Shown: positions 18,201 through 27,000 of the stretch, piece by piece
Position numbering within the stretch: position 1 is the stretch's first letter
How the letters are laid out: each line of letters begins with the position of its first letter
Position numbers and translations under genes: made by a program
NCBI GenBank assembly: GCA_048594975.1
Contig: JBMDXQ010000067.1
Coordinates: 124,001-188,000, forward strand
Reading direction: 5' to 3'
Origin: JBMDXB01 sp048594975
GTDB taxonomy: Bacteria; Acidobacteriota; Vicinamibacteria; Vicinamibacterales; 2-12-FULL-66-21
DNA: 64,000 nucleotides
The notes under the pieces: generated by a model
The model's input: only the letters and a program-made list of their open reading frames with translations
The model's database searches: none
Told to the model about the DNA's origin: nothing

Positions 18201-19773
18201 GTACATCACCGCGCGCGGGTCGGTGCCGCGCACGCTCCTCGAGAAGGGTGAGCCGGGGCACGTGACGCCGCGCGGCGAGGACCAGATCGACCTGCAGATC
18301 ACGTCGTCGCAGATCGGTCTGGGATTCGTCCAGGGCTTCACCGACGTGGTCACGAACGTGACCGGAACGGTTCAGGCCGACGTCCACCTATCCGGATCAG
18401 GACGCGATCCGCACGTGAACGGGTTCGTCGATATCCGCAACGGCGCGTTCGAGGTGCCGCTCGGAGGGACGTCGTACACGGGCCTGAACACGCGCATCGA
18501 CTTGCGGCCGGATCGCGTCGAGCTGACCAGCTTTTCGATCCTGGACGAGCACGCGAAGCCGATGACGGTGTCGGGCAACCTGGCGGTCCACGAGCGGCAG
18601 ATCGGCGCGGTCGACGTCACCGTCCAGGCACGCGACTTCGAGGTGATCGACAACGAGCTCGGCGACGTCGGGATCGACACCGAGCTGCGCATCACCGGCG
18701 AGCTGCGTCGCCCGCGCATCGAGGGTGAGGTGCGCTTCGAAGACGCGCGCGTCGAGGTACACCGGGTCCTGCAGCAGTTCCGCGACGTGTACGCGGTCGA
18801 GGCGATGCCCGACGTGGTCTCCGCCGAGCGCGTCGTGGAGGGGGCAGGCAGCGCGAAGGAAGCGACCGATCGAGCGCTCGCGAAGGCAGAGCAGTCGGCC
18901 GCCCCCCCAGGCGAGGCGGCTCGCGCCGGGAGTGGAGCGGCGGCGCCGGGCGGCCTGTCCGCGCCGATGGAGCTGGCGGTCCGGCTGCGGATTCCGGACA
19001 ACCTCGTTTTGCGCGGGCGCGATCTGCGCCCGGGTGGGCCGACCGGCACGGCGATTGGCGACATGAACGTCACTGTCGGCGGCGACCTCAACGTGCGGAA
19101 GGAGTCGGGCGGCCCGATCGTCCTCGTGGGCAACGTCGAGACGATCCGCGGTTTCTACGAGTTCCAGGGGCGCCGCTTCGAGCTCACGCGCGGCGGCCAG
19201 ATCAAGTTCGTGGGCACTCCCGAGATCAACCCCGCGATCGACATCAACGCCACGCGGCTGATTCCGAACACCGGCGTCGAGGCGCGCGTGCGGCTCACCG
19301 GCACTGCGCGCGCCCCGGAGCTGACCCTGTCGAGCAACCCGCCGCTCGAAGAGAGCGACATCCTGTCCCTGATCGTCTTCAATCGTCCGGTCAACGAGCT
19401 GGGGACGGGCGAACGGTCATCGCTGGCGGCGACGGCCGGCGGGATCGCGACAGGCTTACTGGCCGCCCCGCTCGGAGAGTCGATCGGAAAGGCGCTCGAC
19501 CTCGACCTCTTCGAGATCACCACCTCTGGTGAGGATGGCGACCTGAACGCGGGGGTGACCCTCGGGCAGCAGGTCGGGGACCGGGCGTTCGTCAAGCTGC
19601 GCCAGCAGTTCGGCGAGCGCACCATCAGCGAGTTGCTGCTCGAATACCAGTTGGCGGACTTCCTCAGGCTGCGAGCGGCGGGAGCGCCGGAGACGACGGG
19701 ATCGGCCAACCGCCTGACGCTGCGGCGCGTCGAGCGGCTGGGGATCGATCTGATTTTCCTGTTCAGTTACTAG
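15235..19773 (+). CDS. tamB: Translocation and assembly module protein TamB
   Basis: A 1512-residue protein. One N-terminal membrane helix lies at about residues 13-37 and anchors it in the inner membrane. A very long, beta-strand-rich middle follows, with repeats of the type expected for the lipid-binding taco-shaped AsmA/TamB fold. The C-terminal DUF490/TamB domain (about 1150-1512) includes SDILSLIVFNRPVNEL and LGQQVGDRAFVKLRQQFG. It spans the periplasm and works with the Omp85 partner encoded just upstream. The ATG at 15235 is used; a second in-frame ATG at 15256 is possible. The protein ends IDLIFLFSY. Confidence 0.88.
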   Translation: MVHGQRRMRALRRLMQALALVGTLAVGMLAMALIVSQTPWFRDWLRRYIVRESKQYLNGELAIGGLHGNLLFGVTLSDVAVDVSGERVLALKGLEVDYSIFDLISRGIVIDQIRIVDPSIVAVRDERGWNLAHLVKKQEREADRRGPGRPISLGSIEVEDASVRIRDRVVPAAYRLPDRIDGLDLKAAFEYAPVHYTIDLERASFQATSPRLELETLNGRIAVRDDNLYVEGVNLRTAESSVTIDGVVEQYLRTPIVKVTTTGNVSLPEIGRIAPAAAGYGLHPAFNIRANGPAEQLALEFDVRSEAGNVRGSLTADTKAPDLAFRGDVNTERLDLAPILKRPSQRSSITGQGTIDLRIASRPAAAGALDRMSGTFRFSGPQVAAAGYDARNVRASGRLDGRRITLDASADAYGGTATARGFILTPAAGRPLAYELRGAAEGVDLRNLPASTGAPRLDTRLSVAEYHVRGEGRNASGSATLNGSTVEGATVAGGTTGTFKVTPREVSYTARGRTANLNLQRIGGALNVQALAQPEYDSRITGEFDVSGTIDRVRPGDGARASALGTMTVNAKGTLTDSTLWGGTLPRLAFDARLDRGALDVRADGRFQGFDPARLTGRKQLEGRVTGSVDLRVAIANLGQPVSPETVSADGTLTLQDSVVGGLEIGAADVAGKFASRVGDIARLHVEGPDLKADASGRIALDRANQSDLTYHVEAIALADLAKLAGRQEVSGSAVLDGRITGNAASLAVTGAMDGSNLAYQKHSALDLNGKYSVTVPELRIADAAVEATTTATFLSVGGVDISELTATTTYQKQQVAFTTTIAEQRRTVDATGTLILHPDHSEVHLPKFSVRTQGVEWRSAPGSEAAIQYGAGRIELNGVRLVSGDQALNVDGALATTRGPAAGTLRVQARNVDLQQLETLLLQDRGFSGRLSADATINGTTADPVIDGHVEVAGGGFKGYRYESFAVDLKYSGPRLQVDGKLQQSPTEYITARGSVPRTLLEKGEPGHVTPRGEDQIDLQITSSQIGLGFVQGFTDVVTNVTGTVQADVHLSGSGRDPHVNGFVDIRNGAFEVPLGGTSYTGLNTRIDLRPDRVELTSFSILDEHAKPMTVSGNLAVHERQIGAVDVTVQARDFEVIDNELGDVGIDTELRITGELRRPRIEGEVRFEDARVEVHRVLQQFRDVYAVEAMPDVVSAERVVEGAGSAKEATDRALAKAEQSAAPPGEAARAGSGAAAPGGLSAPMELAVRLRIPDNLVLRGRDLRPGGPTGTAIGDMNVTVGGDLNVRKESGGPIVLVGNVETIRGFYEFQGRRFELTRGGQIKFVGTPEINPAIDINATRLIPNTGVEARVRLTGTARAPELTLSSNPPLEESDILSLIVFNRPVNELGTGERSSLAATAGGIATGLLAAPLGESIGKALDLDLFEITTSGEDGDLNAGVTLGQQVGDRAFVKLRQQFGERTISELLLEYQLADFLRLRAAGAPETTGSANRLTLRRVERLGIDLIFLFSY

Positions 19774-19780
19774 GGCGGAT

Positions 19781-19799
19781 CTTCCGCCTGACGCGGAAG
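19781..19799. terminator. Stem-loop between convergent tamB and the molybdoenzyme gene
   Basis: CTTCCGC and GCGGAAG form a perfect 7-bp stem with a CTGAC loop in the 47-bp space between two convergent stops. It could serve both strands. There is no T tract, so the call is tentative. Confidence 0.4.
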
Positions 19800-19820
19800 C
19801 CACAGGTCGGTGGAAGCTCC

Positions 19821-21851
19821 TCAGTGCCTCCCCAGCGACGCGACCTGGACGCGCGCGTCGTTGAAGCACGCGCCTCCGCCGAGATCGGTCAGCGAATCGG
19901 GCACCAGCGCGTTCGCCGTCGCGCCGTTGTACGTGCTCTTCCGCCACAGCCCCTTTGGAAGCGACACGGCGCCGCGCCGCATGTCGGCGTTGAGCGCCAC
20001 CGGGCAGTGCACTTCGCCGAGCGCGTTGAACACGCGCACCGGATCACCGGTCGACAGCCCGCGCTCGGCCGCGTCCTCGGGGTGCATCTGCAGGACCGCG
20101 GCGCGCTCGCGCAGTTCGCCGAGGGTCGAGGAGACCGTCTTCTCGCTCGCGGGGGAGATCAGGGCCAGCGGATACTCCTTCGTTGCCGGGTCCGGCTGGT
20201 AGCCGTACAGTCCGGCGGGCGCCTGTGCCTCCAGCACCTCCGGAAACAGATCGACCTTGCCGTCGGGCGTGAGCGGAAACACGTCCACGAACTGCACCGG
20301 CGCCCCCCCGTGCGGGGGGGTCACCCAGCCGTTCTGCATCAGCTCGTCGCCCATGCCGCCCGGCAGCCGCGCGGCGATCCGCATCAGGGCGTCGGTCTCC
20401 TCTTCCGCCGTGCCGACGCCCAGCCGTGCCGCCAGGTCCGAGAACACTTCCACGTTGCTGCGCGCTTCGCCCACCGCCTCGATCACCGGGCGGACCAGCT
20501 GCAGGCTGAGGATCCCGTAACTCTTCGCGATGTCGTAATTCTCGAGGAACGTCGTCGCGGGCAGCACGACGTCGGCGTAGCGGGCGGTGTCGGTGAACAC
20601 CTGCTCGAAGACGACCGTGAACAGATCGTCGCGCTGCAGGCCCTGGAGCACGCGGTTCTGATCGGGCATGGTCGCCAGCGGGTTGCAGTTGTAGACGAAG
20701 AGCATCCGCACCGGCGGGTCGGCGTATTCGAGCAGCGCCCGGCCAAGGTGGTTCATGTTCACGAGCCGCGTCGCCGGCTCCGGCGTATCGTTCATCCACG
20801 CGGCCGCCCTGATGCCGAGCGAGGCGGAGTTGCTCATCGAGAACCCGCCGCCGCGGACCTTGAACTTGCCGCCGACGGCGGGCAGGGCCAGCACCGCCGC
20901 GGCGGCGCTCCCGCCGTTGCGGTTGCGCTCGAGGCCCCAGCCGCAGCGGATGAGCGCCGGCGACGCGTTCGCGTAGAGCTGCGCGAAACGCTCCAGCCCG
21001 GCTGCATCGATGCCCGCGACCTCCGCCGCGCGCTCGAGTGTCCACTCCCGCGCGCGGTCCCGCAGCCGGTCCGCGCCGCGGGCGTGTGCCGCCAGGAACG
21101 CGGCGTCGGCGCGCCCCTCGTCGAACAGGTACCGGTGGACCGCGAGGGCGACCGGCAGATCGGTGCCCGGCCGGATCGCCAGGTGCAGGTCCGCCAGTCG
21201 TGCCAGCGATGTAGCGCGCGGATCGACGACGACGAGCCGGGCGCCGGCCTGCCGCGCCTGCTTGATGAACGGCACGAGGTGGATGCCGGAGGCGGACGGG
21301 TTCACGCCCCACAGCACGATGAGCCGCGCGTGCACGTAGTCCTGGTAGACGACGCCGGCCATCTTGCCGTACAGCGCCATGTTGGCGGCGCCGGTCGGGG
21401 CGGCGCACACCGTCCGCGCCAGGCGCGAGGTCCTGAACGCGCGGAAGAGCGCCGCGTCGGCCGTGTCCTGCGTCAGCAGTCCGTTCGAGCCGCCGTAGGA
21501 GAAGGGCAGGATCGCCTCCGCGCTCCAGCGGTCGCGAATCTCGCGCATGCGCGACGCGACGTGATCGAGCGCCTCGTCCCACGACACGCGCGTGAAGACG
21601 CCCTGGCCCTTCGCTCCCTTTCTGATCGCCGGGTAGAGGAGCCGGTCCTCTCCGTATACGCGATCCGCGAAACGCCGCACCTTCGCGCAGATGTAGTCAC
21701 GCGTCGTCGGGTTGGCGTCTCCGCCGTCGATCTTCACGATGCGCCCTTTCTCGACGGTCACGTCGAGCGTGCAGGAATCCGGGCAGTCGAGCGGGCAGGC
21801 GGTCCGGACGGTCGAGCGTCCCCAGGTCTCGGGCGCGAGGGTTCGTGACAT
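19821..21851 (-). CDS. Molybdopterin-dependent oxidoreductase (formate-dehydrogenase/thiosulfate-reductase-like)
   Basis: A 676-residue member of the DMSO reductase superfamily. The N-terminal 4Fe-4S motif uses C19, C23, C27 and C55 (ACPLDCPDSC ... ICAKV). The Mo/W ligand region reads ARTVCAAPTGAA, placing C149 where formate dehydrogenases carry Cys or Sec. The C-terminal molybdopterin-dinucleotide-binding domain covers about 560-676. There is no Tat signal, so it is probably cytoplasmic. The substrate is unknown. Its start lies 12 nt after the stop of the PLP lyase gene, so the two form an operon. Confidence 0.87.
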   Translation of the reverse strand: MSRTLAPETWGRSTVRTACPLDCPDSCTLDVTVEKGRIVKIDGGDANPTTRDYICAKVRRFADRVYGEDRLLYPAIRKGAKGQGVFTRVSWDEALDHVASRMREIRDRWSAEAILPFSYGGSNGLLTQDTADAALFRAFRTSRLARTVCAAPTGAANMALYGKMAGVVYQDYVHARLIVLWGVNPSASGIHLVPFIKQARQAGARLVVVDPRATSLARLADLHLAIRPGTDLPVALAVHRYLFDEGRADAAFLAAHARGADRLRDRAREWTLERAAEVAGIDAAGLERFAQLYANASPALIRCGWGLERNRNGGSAAAAVLALPAVGGKFKVRGGGFSMSNSASLGIRAAAWMNDTPEPATRLVNMNHLGRALLEYADPPVRMLFVYNCNPLATMPDQNRVLQGLQRDDLFTVVFEQVFTDTARYADVVLPATTFLENYDIAKSYGILSLQLVRPVIEAVGEARSNVEVFSDLAARLGVGTAEEETDALMRIAARLPGGMGDELMQNGWVTPPHGGAPVQFVDVFPLTPDGKVDLFPEVLEAQAPAGLYGYQPDPATKEYPLALISPASEKTVSSTLGELRERAAVLQMHPEDAAERGLSTGDPVRVFNALGEVHCPVALNADMRRGAVSLPKGLWRKSTYNGATANALVPDSLTDLGGGACFNDARVQVASLGRH

Positions 21852-21863
21852 GCGGGAATTATC

Positions 21864-22964
21864 TCACGGGCCTTCCGTGACGATGGCGAGCGCGTGCGTG
21901 GATCGGTCCAATCGACACGCGGATCGCAACGCTGCGAGCGCCGGCGCTCCAGCGAGCGCCATCAGCGCGGCGAGCCCACAGGCTCCGGACGGCCCTGCGT
22001 GAATGGCGGTTCGCTCGCGCCGCAGCCGCTCGATCGCTTCGACCGCGAGCGCGTCCGGGACCGTCACGAACGCGTCGACCCCGCGGGCGATGGTCGGCCA
22101 CGCCGCGGGCGAGGGCCGTGCGCAGCGCAGGCCCGCCATAATCGTGTCCATCTCCCCCTGGATCGTCACCGGACCGCCGGCGCGCGCCGATGCGAGCAGG
22201 CAGGCGGCGCTGTCGGGCTCGCACGCCACGAGAAACGGGCGCGCGGGCCCATACCGATACGCGAACCAGCTGGCGGCAGCGCAGACGAGGCCGCCGACGC
22301 CGCCCTGAACCAGGACCAGATCCGGCATCTCCTGCCACTGTCGCGAGGCTTCGTCGAACAGATGCGTGTAGCCGAGCATGATCCAGCGCGGGATCGTCTC
22401 GTAGCCGGGCCACGAGACGTCGGAGAAGATCGTTGCGCCGGTGCGTTCGGCATGCGATCGCGCGCACGCGACGGCATCTTCGTACGAGCCTTCGATCTCG
22501 ACGACGGTCGCGCCGTCCTCCTGCATCCCCGCAAGTCGCCTGGCGCGCGTCTCGCGCTCCGCGGACGAGGACGTGCGCGCGGCGGGCACGACGATCGTGC
22601 AGGGCACGGCCGACTCGCGCGCGACGCGCGCCACCGCGCGGCCGTGGTTGCCGGCGGTAGCGCAGACGAGGCCACGGGAGAGGCGGTCGCCGAGGCGCTG
22701 CGCCGCGTAGCGGGCGCCCAGGATCTTGAACGCGGACAGACCGTCGCGCGCCGATTCGTCCTTGACGTCGATGCGCGCGAGGCCGAGCGCGGCGGCCAGC
22801 GCCGGGGCGTCCTGCAGCGGAGTTGCCTGCAGTTCGGCGTGCGCGGCGTGGCAGGCCTCAACGTCGCGATACTCGTGTTCGCCGAAAGGGCCGGTGAACT
22901 GCGGACGACGGTCGGCGCCAGGGTTGAGCCAGGCCTTCATCGCTCCGGTCGCGCGTCGGCGCAC
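21864..22964 (-). CDS. PLP-dependent ammonia-lyase, diaminopropionate ammonia-lyase-like
   Basis: A 366-residue fold-type II PLP enzyme. The cofactor lysine is K80 in LSAFKILGARYA. The substrate-side loop ATAGNHGRAVARVA and the phosphate-binding VQGGVGGLVCAAA segment are both present. The N-terminal NPGADRRPQF and the overall layout match diaminopropionate ammonia-lyase (DpaL/YgeX), which removes two ammonia molecules to give pyruvate. Threonine dehydratase-like enzymes are the alternative. The frame starts at GTG 22964, just after GGGAGG; an ATG at 22940 is the other candidate. It is first in a two-gene operon with the molybdoenzyme. Confidence 0.82.
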   Translation of the reverse strand: MRRRATGAMKAWLNPGADRRPQFTGPFGEHEYRDVEACHAAHAELQATPLQDAPALAAALGLARIDVKDESARDGLSAFKILGARYAAQRLGDRLSRGLVCATAGNHGRAVARVARESAVPCTIVVPAARTSSSAERETRARRLAGMQEDGATVVEIEGSYEDAVACARSHAERTGATIFSDVSWPGYETIPRWIMLGYTHLFDEASRQWQEMPDLVLVQGGVGGLVCAAASWFAYRYGPARPFLVACEPDSAACLLASARAGGPVTIQGEMDTIMAGLRCARPSPAAWPTIARGVDAFVTVPDALAVEAIERLRRERTAIHAGPSGACGLAALMALAGAPALAALRSACRLDRSTHALAIVTEGP

Positions 22965-23156
22965 GTCCTCCCGGGGAACGACCGGCGCGTCATCGGTCGT
23001 GGCTGACAGAGATATCGAGCTGGTGCGGGCGGCACGGGAACAAGGAGAACCCCCGCGTGAATCGTGGCCACGCGGCGATTCTAGCTCGTGGTGTCAGATC
23101 CTCCAGCTCACCAGGGAGCAGCCTCGTACGCCACCGTACTGGCGGCCGTGCACCGT

Positions 23157-23233
23157 GCACCCTGCCCTGCACCTGCACTCGCACCTTGCACGTGCGCTTG
23201 CACCGCAGTCGCGCGGGTGCAGGTGCAGGGTGC
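23157..23233. repeat. GTGCA-rich inverted repeat in the dpaL-like / tonB spacer
   Basis: The 336-bp spacer (22965-23300) between divergent genes holds no gene I can support. Its central part does contain a long imperfect inverted repeat. The left arm at 23157-23178 and the right arm at 23217-23233 share a 12-bp match (CTGCACCTGCAC and its complement) and an outer 9-bp match, with a 5-nt bulge. The loop itself repeats TTGCAC and GTGC words. It could be an operator cluster, a leader hairpin or a small mobile palindrome. Confidence 0.55.
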
Positions 23234-23300
23234 TTCAGGAACACCCCCGGTTCTCCGGTGTCTTACGGGGTGAGCGGCCGCACGAAGAAGGAGAGTTCCG

Positions 23301-24029
23301 ATGCCAGCAGAGTTGCTGCGTGACGTCGTACGGCCGGCCGACGCAAGACGATCGCGCACCTGGTCCGTGTTGCCGGTGTCCATCGCCGCACACGCGCTCG
23401 GCGCGCTCGCCTGCTTCATCGTTCCGCTCACCGCCGAGGAGCCGCCGCCGCCCCCGGCGACGCCTGCACGCGCCCTGAACGTCATTGCCGCGCGAACGGC
23501 GCCGCCCGAACCGGCGCCGCGCCGAACCACACCGACGTCTGCGACGTCGCGGAGTCGCGGAGCGGTACCGATCGCCGTGCCGACGTCCATCGAGCCGGAA
23601 CGTGCGAGTGAGCCGCCCGGCATCGGCGAGCCCGGCCCGCCGGGAAGCGTGGACGTGCGCGGCGGCTTCGGAACCGGCACGGAGATCGGGTTCAGCGTCG
23701 CTTCCGCACTACCGGCGCCGCCGCCGCTCGTCGAGCGCAAGCCGGTCCGGCCCGGAGGCGACGTCAAGGTGCCCGCGAAGATCGTCCACGTGCCGCCCGT
23801 CTACCCGTTCATCGCGCTCGAGTCCCGCGTTCAGGGCGTGGTCATCCTCGAAGCGACGATCAGCGAGTCGGGCGCCGTGGAGAACCTGCGCGTGCTGCGG
23901 TCACATCCGCTGCTCGAGCGCGCCGCGATTGAAGCGGTGCGACAGTGGCGCTACACTCCGACCCGGCTGAACGGCGTGCCCGTGCCGGTCATCATGACGG
24001 TGACCATCAACTTCGTGATCCAGCATTGA
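23301..24029 (+). CDS. TonB family energy-transducing protein
   Basis: A 242-residue protein with one membrane helix (about residues 24-43), a proline-rich periplasmic linker (PPPPPATPARA and later Pro/Ala stretches) and a C-terminal TonB domain at about 155-242. The domain includes PPVYPFIALESRVQGVVILE and EAVRQWRYTPTRLNG. Such proteins pass proton-motive force to outer membrane receptors. GAAGGAGAG lies just before the ATG. The stop TGA shares one base with the next gene's ATG, so it is coupled to the TPR-CHAT protein. No ExbB/ExbD is present here. Confidence 0.88.
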   Translation: MPAELLRDVVRPADARRSRTWSVLPVSIAAHALGALACFIVPLTAEEPPPPPATPARALNVIAARTAPPEPAPRRTTPTSATSRSRGAVPIAVPTSIEPERASEPPGIGEPGPPGSVDVRGGFGTGTEIGFSVASALPAPPPLVERKPVRPGGDVKVPAKIVHVPPVYPFIALESRVQGVVILEATISESGAVENLRVLRSHPLLERAAIEAVRQWRYTPTRLNGVPVPVIMTVTINFVIQH

Positions 24030-27000
24030 TGCTGCTGCCGGCGCTGCTCCTCGTCGTCCTCCAAGTTTCGCCGGATGCTCCGCCGCCTCCGCAGGAGGCA
24101 GTCGATCCGGCGCTGCGGACTGCAGTGGAGCGCTTCTTCGCCACCCAGCAGACGGAGGACGTGCAGGCGTACCTCGCACTGTGGAGCAGCACTGCGGTGC
24201 GGCCCCCGGCCCACCAGCTCGCCTACATCTTCGAGAGCGGCGACGACAGGTTCACGGACCTGGTGATCGAGCGTGCCTCGGTGATCGGGACGCAGGCGCG
24301 CGTGCGGGTGCGCGTCTCTCGAACGCGCATCGACCTCCGCGCGAAGCGTCCGGACGGATCCCCGGCGGTCTACAACTCGCGGCTTGAGTGGGCGCTCACC
24401 TTCGTCCGCGAAGGGGACGACTGGAAGCTGCTCCGCGAGGGCGCGCCGGTCGACGAGCTGGCGCTGGCGCTGCTCGCCGCGAAGAGGCCGGAGGAACGAA
24501 AGGCGCTGATCGGCTCGGACCCGGACCTGGTGAACGAGCGGCTCCTCGACGCGATGTCGCGGCGGGGGGACGGCGAAGCGCAGAAGAATGCCTACCCCGC
24601 GGCGCTTGTCATCTACTCCCGGGTGCTCGAGGTCGCGCGCCTGATCGGTGATCCGAAGGGCGAGGGTCGCGCGCTCCAGAACACCGGCAATGCCTACTAC
24701 TTCCTGCGCGACTACCGGCGCGCCCTCGAGGCGTTCGAGCAGCGGCTGGCGCTCGAGACCGGCGCGGGTAACGAGGAGGGGACGGCGAGCGCGCTGGCGG
24801 GCATCGGCAGCGTACGCTACGCGCTGTTCGAGTACGGTGACTCGCTCGCGGCGTACCGCCAGGCGGTCGCCATCCTCGAGAAGCTCGACGACAAGCTGAG
24901 CCTGGCCGCCGTGCTGATCAGCACCGGGAACGTGCTGTACATCCAGGGCGACCTCGAGGGGGCGATTGCCGACTATACCCGGAGCCGCAACTACTACCGC
25001 GCGGCGTTCTACCAGGCGGGCGAGGCGCGGGCGCTCGAGGGTCTCGGCCGCTGCTACAGCACGCAGGGCAACCTGGCGGCGGCACTCGAGGCCTACGGCG
25101 GGCTCCTCGAGGAAGGGGCGGCGCGCAACGATCCGCGAGGGCAGGCGACCGCGCTCTTCAACATCGGCGAGATTCACCTCAGGCTCGCCAACCTCGAGAT
25201 CGCACGCGAGCTGTTCGATCGGAGCCGCGGGTTCTACGAGCAGATGAAGGACCTGGCGAACGCCGGCCGCAGCTGGCAGGGCGTCGCGCTGACCGAGCTG
25301 GTCGCTGCGCGCTACGCGGCCTCCGAGCAGGCGTACGGCAAGAGCCAGGAGACGTGCACGGCCGGCGGCGATCTCGCGTGCGTTGCGCGCGCGACCGTCG
25401 GCCTGGCCTTCGCGCAGTCATCACAGGATCAGTTCGACAACGCGGTGGCGACATACGGCCGCGCCATCGCGTCGTTCACGCAGCTTGCCGCCCGGGCCGA
25501 GTCGGCAGCCGACCGGCGCGCGCTCACCGAAGAGGGCGCCCGGGCGGAGCTCGGGCTGTCGCGTGCGCTCGACGGGAAGGAGGACCACCGCGCGGCACTG
25601 GCGGCGGCCAGCCGCGCCTGGGAAAGCGCGGCCCGCCTGGGAAGCGCGGACGTGTCGTGGCGCGCCCTCGTCGCGCAGGCCCGCGCGCTGCGGCGTATGA
25701 ACGAACCGGCAGTTGCGAAGCGCGTGGCAGCCGACGCCGTGGCGACGATCGAGCGGATGCGCCACCAGGCGCTCGAGCGTCCCGATCTTCGCGTCCCCGG
25801 CGACGCCGTCGAAGCGCTCGCATTGTTCGCGGTCCTGCAGGCCGAGGCCGGCAACGCGTCCGCGGCGGCGGAGACTGCCGAGGCTCGGCGCGCGCTCGCG
25901 CTCCGCCTGGCGCTTGCCAACAACGAGAGGGAGATCCACCGCGGCATGACGGACGAGGAACGTGCCGAGGAGCGCACGCTGGCCGGCGCGCTCGTCGCGC
26001 TGCACCTCCAGCGGGATCGCGAGCAGGGCCTGCCGAAGCCGGATCCCGTCCGGCTGGCGCGCCTCCACGCCGCTCTCGTGGACGCGTCCGCGAAGCGCTC
26101 CGCCCATCAGCAGCGCCTCTTCGAGCGGTTCCCGGACCTCCGCCGCTGGCGCGGCCTCGAGCCGCCGGCCCCTCCCGCGGACGCCCAGGCCAGGGTCATC
26201 TCGACGCCGGGGACCGTTCTTCTCCAGTTCGTCGTCGACGAAGACGACCTTGTCGTCATGACCGCCGTGGCCAGCGAGAGCGGCCCGCTGCTCGCCTCGC
26301 ACCTGGTGCCGATCGCCCGGCGAAAGCTCGCCGAGCGCGTTGCGGCGCTCAGCGAGGCCGCGTCGCTGAAGGACGGAGAGGCGTGGCGAAAAGTGGCGGC
26401 CGGGATCTCGTCGCTCGTGCCGCCGACGGTCTGGAAGCTGGTGAACGCGTCGCGCGCGCTCATCGTGATTCCCGACGACGTGCTGTGGCGCGTGCCGTTC
26501 GACGCGCTGGTGGTCGAGGACCGCTACCTGGCGGACGTCGCGACGGTTGCGTGCGCGGGCTCGATCGCGGCGCTCAGGGCCGAGAGGGCGGCGGGCACCG
26601 CTCCGGTGCTGCTCGTCGCGGCCGGCGCGCCCGACGTCTCCGCGCCCGTGCGCGATCGGCTCAAGGTCACGGCGCCCGATTGGACGCTGCGTGCGGCGGA
26701 CGCCGCCGAACGCGAGATCGAGGTCGCCGCAGCGCCGTACACCGATCCGCTGGCCGCGACACTCCTCGCGTCGGTGGCGACCGAAGACGCCCTGCGCGCC
26801 GACGCGGAGCGCGCCGCCGTCCTGCACCTGGCGCTGCCGTTTCGCGCAAACAGCGCCTCCCCGCTGTTCTCGCCGATGCTGCTGACCACGCCGGCCGTGG
26901 CCAAGCCGGAGAGCGCCGCGGATGGCGTGCTCGAGGCGCGCGAGATCATGAACCTCACGCTCCGCGCGCGCATTGCCGTTCTGACCGACGGCATGGCCCT

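Noticed and set aside
19821..21851. Molybdoenzyme as a second selenoprotein
   Set aside because: The metal-ligand codon at residue 149 encodes Cys (TGC), not UGA, and the frame has no internal TGA.
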